A DNA stretch of 64,000 nucleotides from Ceratodon purpureus. Taxonomy: Eukaryota; Streptophyta; Bryopsida; Pseudoditrichales; Ditrichaceae. The stretch is from the NCBI GenBank assembly GCA_014871385.1, contig CM026426.1:92366426-92430425 (forward strand), given 5' to 3'. Positions 21,230 through 34,046 of this stretch are shown piece by piece. Under the pieces are notes generated by a model. That model did not search any database, was not told where the DNA came from, and worked only from the letters and a program-made list of their open reading frames with translations. Numbering within the stretch: the stretch's first letter is position 1; every line of letters begins with the position of its first letter. Position numbers and translations under genes: made by a program.

Positions 21230-22360
21230 TTGGGCTTAAACCCTTGGACTTGGGGTCCAAGACTTGGGCACCAAGACTTGGTCTGGATGACTAGGGCTTG
21301 AAGACTTGGGCTCAAAGACTTGGGCTTGAAGACTTGGGCTCAAAGACTTGGGCTTGATGACTTCAGCTCAAAGACTTGGGCTCGACGACTTGGGCTCGAA
21401 GACTTGGGCTCGACGACTTGGGCTCGAAGACTTGGGCTTGATGACTTGGACTTGAAGACTTGGACTTGACGACTTAAGCTCGAAGACTTAGGCTTGACGA
21501 CTTGGGCTGGAAGACAGGGGGCTAGAAGACATAGGATCGAAGACTTGGGCTTAAACACTTGAGCTTGAAATCTTAGGGTTGACGCCTTGGGCGTCAAGAC
21601 TAGAGCTTAATGACTTGGGCTTGAAGACTTGGATTTAGGCTTAAATCGTTAGACTTGGGCTCAAAGACTTGGGCTTGAAGACTTGGGCTTAAAGACTTGG
21701 GCTCAAAGACTTGGGCTTGACGACTTGGGCTGGATGACTTCGGCTTGACAACTAGGGCTTCCAAACTTGGGCTTGAAGACTTGGGTTTGGGCTTAAACCT
21801 TAGACTAGCGCTTGACTATTGGGCTTGACGACTTGGGCTTTAAGACTTGGACTTGACGACTTCGGCTCAAAGACTTGGGCATCAAGACTTGGACTTCAAG
21901 ACTTCGGTTTGGGTTTAAACCCTAGGACTTGCACTCAAAGACTTGGGCTCAAAATTTTGGACTCTAAGACTTGGGCTTGACGACTTGGACTCAAAGACTT
22001 GGGCTTGACGTGAAGACTTAGGCTTGACGACTTAGGCTCGAAGAGTGGGGCTAGATGACTTAGGATCGAAGACTTGGGCTTAAACACTTGGGCTTGAAAT
22101 CTTGGGCTTGACGACTTGGGCCTCAAGACTAGGGCTTCATGACTTGGGCTTGAAGACTTGGATTTGGGCTTAAACCGTTGGACTTGGGCTCAATGACTTG
22201 CGCTGTAAGACTATGGCTTCAAGACTAGAGCTTGAAGAGTAGGGCTTCAAGACTTCGGCTTGAAGACTTAGGTTGGGCTTAAACCCTTGGACTTGGGATC
22301 CAAGACTTACGCACCAAGACTTGGTCTGGATGACTAGGGCTTGAAGACTTGGGCTCGAAG
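21230..22360. repeat. Higher-order duplication A, copy 1
   Basis: This block recurs 1,801 bp downstream (about 23031-24161) with the same order of unit variants. Differences between the copies are very few by eye. Edges are approximate because the array is itself repetitive. Confidence 0.8.
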
Positions 22361-23030
22361 ACTTGGGCTTGAAGACTTGGGCTTGAAGACTTGGGCTCAA
22401 AGACTTGGGCTTGATGACTTCAGTTCAAAGAGTTGGGCTTGAAGACTTGGGCTTGAAGACTTCTGCTGGATGACTAGCGCTTGACGACTTGGGCTTGAAG
22501 ATTTGGGCTTGAGGACTTGGGTGCAAAGACTTGAGCTCGACCCCTTGGGCTCGATGACTTGGGCTCGAAGACTTGGGCTTGAAGACTAGGGCTTCATGTC
22601 TTGGGCTTGAAGAATTGGGATTAAGCTTAAACCTTAGACTTGGGCTTGACAATTGGGCTTGACGACTTGGGCTCCAAGACTTGGGCCTGAAGACTAGGGC
22701 TTAATGACTTGGGCTTAAACACTTGTGTTTGGGCTTAAACCTTGGACTTACGCTCAATGACTAGGGCTTGAAGACTTGGGCTCAAAGACTTGGGCTTGAC
22801 GACTTGGGCTCGAAGACCTGGGCTTGAAGGCTTGGGCTTGAAGACTTGGGCTTGAAATCTTGGGCTTGACGACTTGGGCCTCAAGACTAGGGCGTCATGA
22901 CTTGGGCTTGAAGACTTGGATTTGGGCTTAAACCGTTGGACTTGGGCTCAATGACTTGCGCTCCAAGACTAGGGCTTCAAGACTAGAGCTTGAAGAGTAG
23001 GGCTTCAAGACTTCAGCTTGAAGACTTGGG

Positions 23031-24161
23031 TTGGGCTTAAACCCTTGGACTTGGGGTCCAAGACTTGGGCACCAAGACTTGGTCTGGATGACTAGGGCTT
23101 GAAGACTTGGGCTCAAAGACTTGGGCTTGAAGACTTGGGCTCAAAGACTTGGGCTTGATGACTTCAGCTCAAAGACTTGGGCTCGACGACTTGGGCTCGA
23201 AGACTTGGGCTCGACGACTTGGGCTCGAAGACTTGGGCTTGATGACTTGGACTTGAAGACTTGGACTTGATGACTTAAGCTCGAAGACTTAGGCTTGACG
23301 ACTTGGGCTGGAAGACAGGGGGCTAGAAGACATAGGATCGAAGACTTGGGCTTAAACACTTGAGCTTGAAATCTTAGGGTTGACGCCTTGGGCGTCAAGA
23401 CTAGAGCTTAATGACTTGGGCTTGAAGACTTGGATTTAGGCTTAAATCGTTAGACTTGGGCTCAAAGACTTGGGCTTGAAGACTTGGGCTTAAAGACTTG
23501 GGCTCAAAGACTTGGGCTTGACGACTTGGGCTGGATGACTTCGGCTTGACAACTAGGGCTTCCAAACTTGGGCTTGAAGACTTGGGTTTGGGCTTAAACC
23601 TTAGACTAGCGCTTGACTATTGGGCTTGACGACTTGGGCTTTAAGACTTGGACTTGACGACTTCGGCTCAAAGACTTGGGCATCAAGACTTGGACTTCAA
23701 GACTTCGGTTTGGGTTTAAACCCTAGGACTTGCACTCAAAGACTTGGGCTCAAAATTTTGGACTCTAAGACTTGGGCTTGACGACTTGGACTCAAAGACT
23801 TGGGCTTGACGTGAAGACTTAGGCTTGACGACTTGGGCTCGAAGAGTGGGGCTAGATGACTTAGGATCGAAGACTTGGGCTTAAACACTTGGGCTTGAAA
23901 TCTTGGGCTTGACGACTTGGGCCTCAAGACTAGGGCTTCATGACTTGAGCTTGAAGACTTGGATTTGGGCTTAAACCGTTGGACTTGGGCTCAATGACTT
24001 GCGCTGTAAGACTATGGCTTCAAGACTAGAGCTTGAAGAGTAGGGCTTCAAGACTTCGGCTTGAAGACTTGGGTTGGGCTTAAACCCTTGGACTTGGGAT
24101 CCAAGACTTACGCACCAAGACTTGGTCTGGATGACTAGGGCTTGAAGACTTGGGCTCAAAG
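23031..24161. repeat. Higher-order duplication A, copy 2
   Basis: Second copy at offset 1,801. Its distal part (from about 23466) is copied once more at offset 694, starting near 24160. Confidence 0.8.
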
Positions 24162-24855
24162 ACTTGGGCTTGAAGACTTGGGCTTAAAGACTTGGGCTCA
24201 AAGACTTGGGCTTGACGACTTGGGCTGGATGACTTCGGCTTGACAACTAGGGCTTCCAAACTTGGGCTTGAAGACTTGGGTTTGGGCTTAAACCTTAGAC
24301 TAGCGCTTGACTATTGGGCTTGACGACTTGGGCTTTAAGACTTGGACTTGACGACTTCGGCTCAAAGACTTGGGCATCAAGACTTGGACTTCAAGACTTC
24401 GGTTTGGGTTTAAACCCTAGGACTTGCACTCAAAGACTTGGGCTCAAAATTTTGGACTCTAAGACTTGGGCTTGACGACTTGGACTCAAAGACTTGGGCT
24501 TGACGTGAAGACTTAGGCTTGACGACTTAGGCTCGAAGAGTGGGGCTAGATGACTTAGGATCGAAGACTTGGGCTTAAACACTTGGGCTTGAAATCTTGG
24601 GCTTGACGACTTGGGCCTCAAGACTAGGGCTTCATGACTTGGGCTTGAAGACTTGGATTTGGGCTTAAACCGTTGGACTTGGGCTCAATGACTTGCGCTG
24701 TAAGACTATGGCTTCAAGACTAGAGCTTGAAGAGTAGGGCTTCAAGACTTCGGCTTGAAGACTTGGGTTGGGCTTAAACCCTTGGACTTGGGATCCAAGA
24801 CTTACGCACCAGGACTTGGTCTGGATGACTAGGGCTTGAAGACTTGGGCTCAAAG
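24160..24855. repeat. Higher-order duplication A, partial third copy
   Basis: The order of unit variants from about 23466 to 24160 repeats here at an offset of 694 bp, including the GGGTTTAAACCC segment and the variant with GGATCCAAGACTTACGCACC. This is consistent with unequal exchange. Confidence 0.8.
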
Positions 24856-25559
24856 ACTTGGGCTTGAAGACTTGGGCTCAAAGACTTGGGCTTGATGACT
24901 TCAGCTTGATGACTTCAGCTCAAAGAGTTGAGCTTGAAGACTTGGGCTTGAAGACTTCTGCTGGATGACTAGCGCTTGACGACTTGGGCTTGAAGATTTG
25001 GGCTTGAGGACTTGGGTGCAAAGACTTGAGCTCGACCGCTTGGGCTTGATGACTTGGGCTCGAAGACTTGGGCTTGAAGACTAGGGCTTCATGTCTTGGG
25101 CTTGAAGAATTGGGTTTGGGCTTAAACCTTCGAGTCTGGCTTGACTACTGGGCTTGACGACTTGGACTCCAAGTCATGGGCTTCGAGACTAGGGCCTAAT
25201 GACTTCGGCTTGAACACTTGGATTTGGGCTTAAACCTTGGACTTAGGCTCAATGACTAGGGCTTGAACACTTGGGCTCAAAGACTTGTGCTTGACGACTT
25301 GGGCTTGAAGACTTGGGCTTGACGACTTGGGCTCGAAGACTTGGGCTTGACGACTTGGGCTTGAAGACTTGAGCTTCACGACTTGGGCTCAAAGACTTGG
25401 GCTAGACGACTAGGGCTCAAAGACTTGGGCTTGACGACTTGGGCGCAAAGAATTGGGCTCGACGACTTGGGCTTGACTATATGGGCTTCACGACTTGGGC
25501 TCGAAGACTCGGGCTTGAAGACTAGGGCTTTATGTCATAGGCTTGAAGACTTGAGATTG

Positions 25560-26660
25560 GGCTTAACATTAGACTTACGCTTGACTATTGGGCTTGACGA
25601 CTTGGCCTCCAAGACTTGGGTTTGAAGACTAGGGCTTGATGACTTGGGCTTGAAGACTTGGGTTTGAACTTAAATCTTGGACTTGGGCTCCAAGACTTTG
25701 GCTTGGTGACTTGCGGTAGAAGACTTGGGCTCAAAGACTTGGGCTTGACAACTTGGGCTCAAGGACGTGGGCTTCACGACTTGGGCTCAAAGACTTGGGC
25801 TTCGAGACTTGGGTTAGGACTTAAACCCTTGGACTTGGGCTCAAAGTTATGGGCTTGAAGACTTGGGCTTCACGACTTGGGCTTAAAGACTTGGGCTTCA
25901 CGACTTGGGCTCAAAAACTTGGGCTTCACGACTTGGACTCGAAACCTTCGGCTTGAAGACTTGGGCTCGAAGGCTAGGGCTTCACACCTTGGGCTCAAAG
26001 ACTTGGGCTTAACGACTTGGGCTCGATGACAAGGGCTTGAAGACTTGAGGTGAAGACTTGGATTTGAAGACTAGGGCCCGAAGACTTAGGCTTGACGACA
26101 TAGGCTCGATGACGAGGGCTGGAAGACTTCGGCTTGACAACTTGGGCTCGAAGACTTGGGCTTGATGACTTCGGCTCCAAGACTTGGGCCTGCAGACTTG
26201 GGCTTGAAGACTAGGGCTTGAAGACTTGGGTTTTGGTGTAAAGCCTTGGACTTGGGTCAAAGTCTTAGGCTCGAAGAGTTGGGCTTAAAGACTAGGGCCC
26301 GAAGACCTGGGTGTGATGTCTTGGGCTCGAAGACTTGGGCTTGAAGACTTGGGCTGGAAGACATGGGCTTCACGACTTGGGCTCAAGGACGTGGGCTTCA
26401 GGACTTGGGCTCAAAGACTTGGGCTTGGAGACTTGGGTATGGATTTAAACCCTTGGACTTGGGCTCGAAGACTTGGGCTTGAAGACTTGGGCTTGACGAC
26501 TTGGGCTTGAAGACTTCGGCTTCACGACTTGGGCTTGAAGACTTGGGCTTCACGACTTGGGCTCAAAGACTAGGGCTTGAGGACTTGGGCGCAAAGTCTT
26601 GGGCTCAACGTCTTGGGCTCAAAGACTTGGGCTTGAAGACTAGGGCTTAATGACTTGGAC
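25560..26660. repeat. Higher-order duplication B, copy 1
   Basis: This block matches about 26998-28030. The offset is 1,438 bp in the left part and 1,369 bp in the right part, so one copy differs by a 69-bp indel, close to five repeat units. Confidence 0.75.
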
Positions 26661-26997
26661 TTGAACACTTGGGTTTGGGCTTCAACCTTGGACATAGGCT
26701 CAATGACTAGGGCTTAAAGAGTTAAGCTCAAGGACTTGGGCTTGACGCCTTGGGCTTGAAGACTTGGGCTCGGCGACTTGGGCTCAAAGACTTGGGCTTG
26801 ACGACTAGGGCTTGAAGATTTGAGCTTGATGACTTGGGCTCAAAGACTTGGGCTTGACGATTTGGGCTCAAAGAGTTGGGCTCGACGACTTGGGCTCGAA
26901 GACTTGGGCTTGGCTATATGAGCTTCACGACTTGGGCTCGAAGATTTGGGCTTGAAGACTAGGGCTTCATGTTTTGGGCTTGAAGACTTGAGATTGG

Positions 26998-28030
26998 GCT
27001 TAAACATTAGACTTAAGCTTGACTATTGGGCTTGACGACTTGGCCTCCAAGACTTGGGTTTGAAGACTAGGGCTTGATGACTTGGGCTTGAAGACTTGGG
27101 TTTGAACTCAAACCTTGGACTTGGGCTCCAAGACTTTGGCTTGGTGACTTGCGGTAGAAGACTTGGGCTCAAAGACTTGGGCTTGACAACTTGGGCTCAA
27201 GGACGTGGGCTTCACGACTTGGGCTCAAAGACTTGGGCTTCGAGACTTGGGTTTGGACTTAAACCCTTGGACTTGGGCTCGAAGTTATGGGCTTGAAGAC
27301 TTGGGCTTCACGACTTGGGCTTAAAGACTTGGGCTTCACGACTTGGGCTCAAAGACTTGGGCTTCACGACTTGGACTCGAAACCTTCGGCTTGAAGACTT
27401 GGGCTCGAAGGCTAGGGCTTCACACCTTGGGCTCAAAGACTTGGGCTTAACGACTTGGGCTCGATGACGAGGGCTTGAAGACTTGGGCTGGAAGACTTGG
27501 GCTTGACAACTTGGGCTCGAAGACTTGGGCTTGATGACTTCGGCTCCAAGACTTGGACCTGCAGACTTGGGCTTGAAGACTAGGGCTTGAAGACTTGGGT
27601 TTTGGTGTAAAGCCTTGGACTTGGGTCAAAGTCTTAGGCTCGAAGAGTTGGGCTTAAAGACTAGGGCCCGAAGCCCTGGGTGTGATGTCTTGGGCTCGAA
27701 GACTTGGGCTTGAAGACTTGGGCAGGAAGACATGGGCTTCACGACTTGGGCTCAAGGACGTGGGCTTCACGACTTGGGCTCAAAGACTTGGGCTTGGAGA
27801 CTTGGGTATGGATTTAAACCCTTGGACTTGGGCTCGAAGACTTGGGCTTGAAGACTTGGGCTTGACGACTTGGGCTTGAAGACTTGGGCTTCACGACTTG
27901 GGCTCAAAGACTAGGGCTTGAGGACTTGGGCGCAAAGACTTGGGCTCGACGTCTTGGGCTCAAAGACTTGGGCTTGAAGACTAGGGCTTAATGACTTGGA
28001 CTTGAACACTTGGGTTTGGGCTTCAACCTT
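26998..28030. repeat. Higher-order duplication B, copy 2
   Basis: Second copy of block B, lacking about 69 bp relative to copy 1 and with a few more substitutions than the copies of block A, so probably older. Confidence 0.75.
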
Positions 28031-31000
28031 GGACATAGGCTCAATGACTAGGGCTTAAAGAGTTGAGCTCAAGGACTTGGGCTTGACGCCTTGGGCTTGA
28101 AGACTTGGGCTCGGCGACTTGGGCTCGAAGACTTGGGCTTGACGACTAGGGCTTGAAGATTTGAGCTTGATGACTTGGGCTCAAAGACTTGGGCTTGACG
28201 ACTTGGGCTCAAAGAGTTGGGCTCGACGACTTGGGCCCGATGACTTGGGCTTGGCTATATGAGCTTCACAACTTGGGCTCGAAGATTTGGGCTTGAAGAC
28301 TAGGGCTTCATGTCTTGGGCTTAAAGACTTGGGTTTGGGCTTAAACCTTAGACTTGCGCTTGACTATTGGGCTCGACGACTTGGCCTCCAAGACTTGGGT
28401 TTGAAGACTAGGGCTTGCTGACTTGGGCTGGAAGACTTGGGCTGAAAGACTTGGGCTTGAAAACTTGGGCTCAAGGACTTGGGCTTAACGACTTGGGCTC
28501 AAAGACTTCGGCTTTGAGACTTCGGTTTGGACTTAAACCTTGATCTTGGGCTCGAAGGCTTTGGCTTGGTGACTTAGGCTAGAAGACTTGGGCTCAAAGA
28601 CCAGGGCTTGACGGCTTGGGCTCAAGGACTTGGGCTTTACGACTTGAGCTCAAAGACTTGGGCTTGGAGACTTGGGTTTCGACTTAAACCCTTGGACTTG
28701 GGCTCGAAGACTTGGGCTTGAAAACTTGGGCTCGAAGACTTGGGCTTAAAGACTTGGGCTCGAAGACTTGGGCTTGACGACTTGGGCTTGAAGACTTGGG
28801 CTTCACAACTTGGGCGCAAAGACTTTGGCTCTACGACTTGGACTCGAAGACTTAGGCTTGAAGACTAGAGCTTCAGGTCTTGGGCTTGAAGAATTGGGTT
28901 TGGGCTTACACCTTAGAGTTGGGCTTGACTATTGCGCTTGACGACTTGGGCTCGAAGACTTGGGCTTGAAGACTAGGGCTTAATGACTTGGGCTTAAACA
29001 CTTGGGTTTGGGCTTAAACCTTGGACTTAGGCGCAATGACTAGGGCTTGAAGACTTGGGCTTGACGACTTGGGCTTGAAGACTTGGGCTTGAAGACTTGG
29101 GCTTGAAGACTTGGGCTCGATGACTTGGGCTTGAAGACTTGGGTTTGGGTGTAAACCCTTGGACTTAACTCAAAGACTTGGGCTCGAAGAGTTGGGCTGA
29201 AAGACTTGGGCCCAAAGACTAGGGCTTGAAGACTTGGGCTTGAAGGGTACGGCTTTACGACTTGGGCTCTAAGACTTGGGCGTGAAGTGTTGGGCTTGAA
29301 GACTTGGGATTGAAGACTTGGGCGTGAAGACTTGCGCGTGAAGACTTGGGTTTGGGCTTAAACCCTTGGACTTGGACTCGAAACCTTGGGCTTGAAGACT
29401 TGGGCTCGAAGGCTAGGGCTTGACGACTTGGGCTTGAAGACTCGGGCTTCACACCTTGGGCTCAAAGACTTGGGCTTAACGACTTGGGCTCGATGACTAG
29501 GGCTTGAAGACTTGAGGTGAAGACTTGGATTTGAAGACTAGGGCTCGAAGACTTAGGCTTGACGACATAGGCTCGAAGACTTAGGCTTGACGACTTGGGC
29601 TCCATGACGAGGGCTTGAAGACTTGGGCTCAAAGACTTGGGCTTGACAACTTGGGCTCGAAGACTTGGGCTTGATGACTTCGGCTCCAAGACTTGGGCTT
29701 GAAGACTTGGGTTTTGGTGTAAACCGTTAGACTTGGGTCGAAGTCTTAGGCTCGAAGAGTTGGGCTTAAAGACTAGGGCCCAAAGACTAGGGCCGAAGAC
29801 TAGGGCTTGAAGACTTGGGCTTGACGACTTGGGCTCGAAGACTTGGGCTTGAAGACTTGGGCTCGAAGACATGGGCTTCACGACTTGGGCTCAAAGACTA
29901 GGGCTTAAGGACTTGGGCTCAAAGACTTGGGCTTGACGACTTGGGCTGAAGACTTGGGTTTCAAGACGTGGGCTCGAAGACTTGGGCTCGATGACTTGGG
30001 CTTGACGACTTCGGCTTCAAGACTTGGGCTTCACGACTTGGGCTCAAAGACTTGGGCTTGAGGACTTGGGCGCAAAGACTTGGGCTTGAAGACTTGGGCT
30101 CGAAGACATGGGCTTCACGACTTGGGCTCAAAGACTTGGGCTTGAGGACTTGGGCTCAAAGACTTGGGCTTGACGACTTGGGCTGAAGACTTGGGTTTCA
30201 AGACTTGGGCTGCTTAATGACTTGGGCTTGAATACTTGGATTTGGGCTTAAACCTTGGACTTGTGCTCAATGACTAGGGCTTGAAGACTTGGGCTCAAAG
30301 ACTTGGGCTTCATAACTTGGGCTTAAAGACTTGGGCTTAAAGACTTGGGCTCGAAGACTTGGGCTTGACGACTTGGGCTTGAAGACTTGGGCTTGACGAC
30401 TTGGGCTTGAAGACTTGGGCTTCTCGACTTGGGCTCAAAGACTTGGGCTTGAGGACTTGGGCGCAAAGACTTGAGCTCGACGACTTGGGCTCAAAGACTT
30501 GGGCTTGAAGACTAGGGCTTATTGACTTGCACTTGAACACTTGGGTTTTGGCTTAATCCTTGGACTTAGGCTCAATGACTAGGGCTTGACGATTTGGGCT
30601 CGAAGACTTGGGCGTGATGTCTTCGGCTTGAAGACTTTAGTTTGAAGACTAGGGCTTAATGACTTGGCCTTGAAGACTTGGGTTTGGACTTAAACCTTGG
30701 ACTTGGGCTTGAAGACTTGGACTCTAAGAGTTTGGCTTGGTGACTTGGGCTCGAAGACTTGGGCTTGACGACTTGGGCTGGACGACTTGGGCTTGACGAC
30801 TTGGGCTGGACGACTTGGTCTTGACGACTTGGGCTGGACGACTTGGGCTTGACGACTAGGGCTTCCTGACTTGGGCTTTAAGACTTGGGTTTGCGTTTAA
30901 ACCTTGGACTTGGGCCCCAAGACTTGGGCTCGATGCATAGGGCTTGAAGACATGGGCTCAAGGACTTGGGCTTGATAACTTCGGCTCAAAGACTTGGGCT

Positions 31001-34000
31001 TGACGACTTGGGCTTGAAGACTTGGGCTGGATGAATAGGGCTTGACGACTTGGGCTTGAAGGCTTGGGCTTTACGACTTGGGCGCAAAGACTTGGGCTCG
31101 ACGACTTGGGCTCGATGACTTGGGCTTGACGATTTGGGCGCAAAGACTTGGGCTCGACGACTTGGGCTCGAAGACTTGGGCTTGACTATATGGGCTTGAC
31201 GACTTGGGCTTGAAGACTTGGGCTTTACTATATGGTTTTGACGACTTGGGCTCGAAGACTTGGGCTTGGGCTTTAACCTTAGACTTCGGCTTGACTATTG
31301 GGCTTGACGACTTGGGCTCCAAGACTTGGGCTCCAAGACTTGGGCTTGAAGACTAGGGCTTCATGACTTCGGCTCGAAGACTTCAGCTTGAAGAGTTGGG
31401 CTTGATGACTAGGGCTCGATGACTTCGGCTTGAAGACTTCGGTTTGGGTGTAAATCCTTGGACTTGACTCAAAGACTCGGGCTCGAAGAGTTGGGCTCAA
31501 AGACTTAGGCCCAAAGACTAGGGCTTGAAGACTTGGGCTTGTCGACTTGGGCTTGAAGGGTTCGGCTTTACGACTTGGGCTCCAAGACTTGGGCGTGAAG
31601 TCTTGGGCTTGAATGTTTGGGATTGAAGACTTGGGCCTGAAGACTTGGTTAGGGCTTAAACTCTTGGACTTGGGCTCGAAAACTTGGGCGTGAAGACTTG
31701 GTTAGGGCTTAAACTCTAGGACTTGGGCTCGAAAACTCGGGCTTGAAGACTTGGGCTCGAAGGCTAGGGCTTGACGACTTGGGCATGAAGACTTGAGCTT
31801 GACAACTTGGGCTCAAAGACTTTGGCTTAAGGACTTGGGCTCGATGACTAGGGGTTGAAGACCTGAGGTGAAGACTTGGATTTGAAGACTAGGGCTCCAA
31901 GACTTAGGCTTGACGACTTGGACTCGATGACTAGGGCTTGAAGACTTGGGCTCAAAGACTTGGGCTCAAAGACTTGGGCTTGACAACTTGGGCTTGAAGA
32001 CTAGGGCTTGTAGACTTGGGTTTCGGTGTAAACCCTTGGACTTGGGTTGAAGTCTTAGGCTCGAAGAGTTGGGCTTAAAGACTAGGGCCCGAAGACTAGG
32101 GCTTGAAGACTTGGGTTTGACGACTTCGGCTCGAAGACCTGGGTGTGATGTCTTGGGCTTGAAGACTTGAGATTAAAGACTTGGGCGTGAAGACTTGGGC
32201 TTGAGGACTTGGGTTTGGACTTAAACCGTTGGACTAAGGCGTGACGACTTGGGCTTGAAGACTTGGGCTGGAAGACTTGGGCTTGAAGACTTCGGCTTCA
32301 CGACTTGGGCTCGAAGACTTGGGCTTGAGGACTTGGGCCGAAGACTTAGGTTTGAAGACTTCGGCTCGAAGACTTCCGCTTGACGACTTCGGCTTGAGGA
32401 CTTAGGCTTGAGGACTTGGGCTCGAAGACTTAGGTTTGACGACTTGGGCTCGAAAACGTGGGCTTGACGACTACGGCTTCCTGACTTGGGCTTGAAGACT
32501 TGAGTTTGGGCTTTAACCTTGGACTTGGGCTATGAGACTTTGGCTCCAAGAGTTGAGCTCGATGACTTGGGCTTGACGACTTGGGCTTGAAGACTTGGGC
32601 TTGATGACTTCCGCTCAAAGACTTGGGCTTGAAGACTTTGGCTTGAAGACTTGGGCTCGATGACTAGGGCTTGACTACTTGGGCTTCAAGATTTGGGCTT
32701 GACTACTTGGGCGCAAAGACTTGGGCTCGACGACTTGGGCTCGAAGACTAGGGCTTAAAGACTAGGGCTTTATGACTTCGGCTCCAAGACTTGGGTTTGG
32801 GCGTAAACCTTAGACTTCGGCTTGAATATATAGGCTTGACAACTTGGGCCTGAAGACTTGGGCTTGAAGACTAGGGCTTCATGACTTGGGCTTGAAGACT
32901 TGGGTTTGGACTTAAACCCTTGGACTTGGGCTCAAAGACTTCGGCTCCAAGACTTCGGCTCCATGACTACGGCTTGAAGACTTGGGCTTGATGACTTTGG
33001 CTCCAAGACTTGGGCTTGAAGACTCGTACAAAAAGACTTGGGCTTGACGACTTGGGCTTGATGACTTGGACTTGACAACTTGGGTTGAAGACGAGGGCTT
33101 GAAGACTTGGGCTCAAAGATTTGGGCTTGAGGACTTGGGCTCGAAGACTTGGGCTTGATGACTTCGGCTCCAAGACTTGGGTTTGAAGAGTTGGGCTTGA
33201 AGACTTTGGCTCGATGACTAGGGCTTGAAGACTCCTGCTGAAAGACTTGGGCTTGACGACTTGGGCTCGATGACTTGGGCTGGAGGACTTGGGCTCGAAG
33301 ACTTGGGCTTGACGACTTGGGCACAAAGACTTGGGCTTGAGAACTTAGGCTTGACGACTTGGGCTCGAAGACTTGGGCTTGACGACTAGGGCTTTCTCTC
33401 TTGGGCTTGAAGACTTGCGCATGGGCTTAGACCTTGGACTTGGGCTCTAAGACTAGGGCTCCATGACTAGGGCTTGAAGACTTGGGCTGAAAGACTTGGG
33501 CTTGATGACTTGGGCTCGAAGACTTGGGCTTGAAGACTTGGGCTTGAAGACTTGGGCTTGACGACTTGGGCTCGATAACTTGGGCTGGAGGACTTGGGCT
33601 GGAGGACTTGGGCTCGAAGACTTGGGCTTGTCAACTTGGGCTCGAAGTCTTGGGCTTGACGACTTAGGCTTGACGATTTGGGCTCGAAGAGTTAGGCTTC
33701 AGGACTTGGGCTCGAACACTTGGCCTTGACAACTAGGGCTTCCTGACTTGGGCTTGTAGACTTGGGTTTGGACTTAGACCTTAGACTTGGGCTCCAAGCC
33801 TTGGGCTCGAAGACTTGGGCTCTATGACTAGGGCTTGAAGACTTGGGCTTGATGACTTCGGCTTGAAGAGTTGGGCTTGATGAGTTGGGCTTGAAGACTT
33901 GGGCTTAATGACTTGGGCTTGAAGACTTGGATTTGGGTTTAGACCCTTGGACTTGGGTTGGTCGACTTGGGCTCGAAGAGTTGGGCTTAAAGACTTGGGC

Positions 34001-34046
34001 TCGTAGACTAGGGCTTGAAGACTTGGGCTCGAAGACTTGGGCTTAA

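Larger units (their letters stand above)
20291..34046. repeat. 14-bp minisatellite array, about 13.7 kb
   Basis: Near-continuous tandem repeats of a degenerate 14-base unit, consensus GACTTGGGCTTGAA or GACTTGGGCTCGAA on the + strand, close to a thousand units. Every few hundred bases the array is punctuated by a variant segment built on TTTGGGCTTAAACCCTTGG, some copies having the perfect palindrome GGGTTTAAACCC (near 21090, 21912, 23713, 24413). Because 14 is not a multiple of three and the unit lacks stops in most phases, long meaningless frames occur on both strands with a 14-residue period (minus strand SSPSLQAQVFKPKS-like; plus strand WARRLGLEDLGL-like). Confidence 0.95.

Noticed and set aside
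20300-33400. Many 60-140 codon frames on both strands encoding SPSLQAQVFKPKS-like or WARRLGLEDLGL-like repeats
   Set aside because: They follow from a 14-bp tandem unit that lacks stops in most phases; the same peptide appears in every frame. No start context, splice sites or non-repeat ends support a gene.
20291-34046. CRISPR-like array of short repeats
   Set aside because: The repeats are directly tandem with no unique spacers, in a plant nuclear context; this is a minisatellite.
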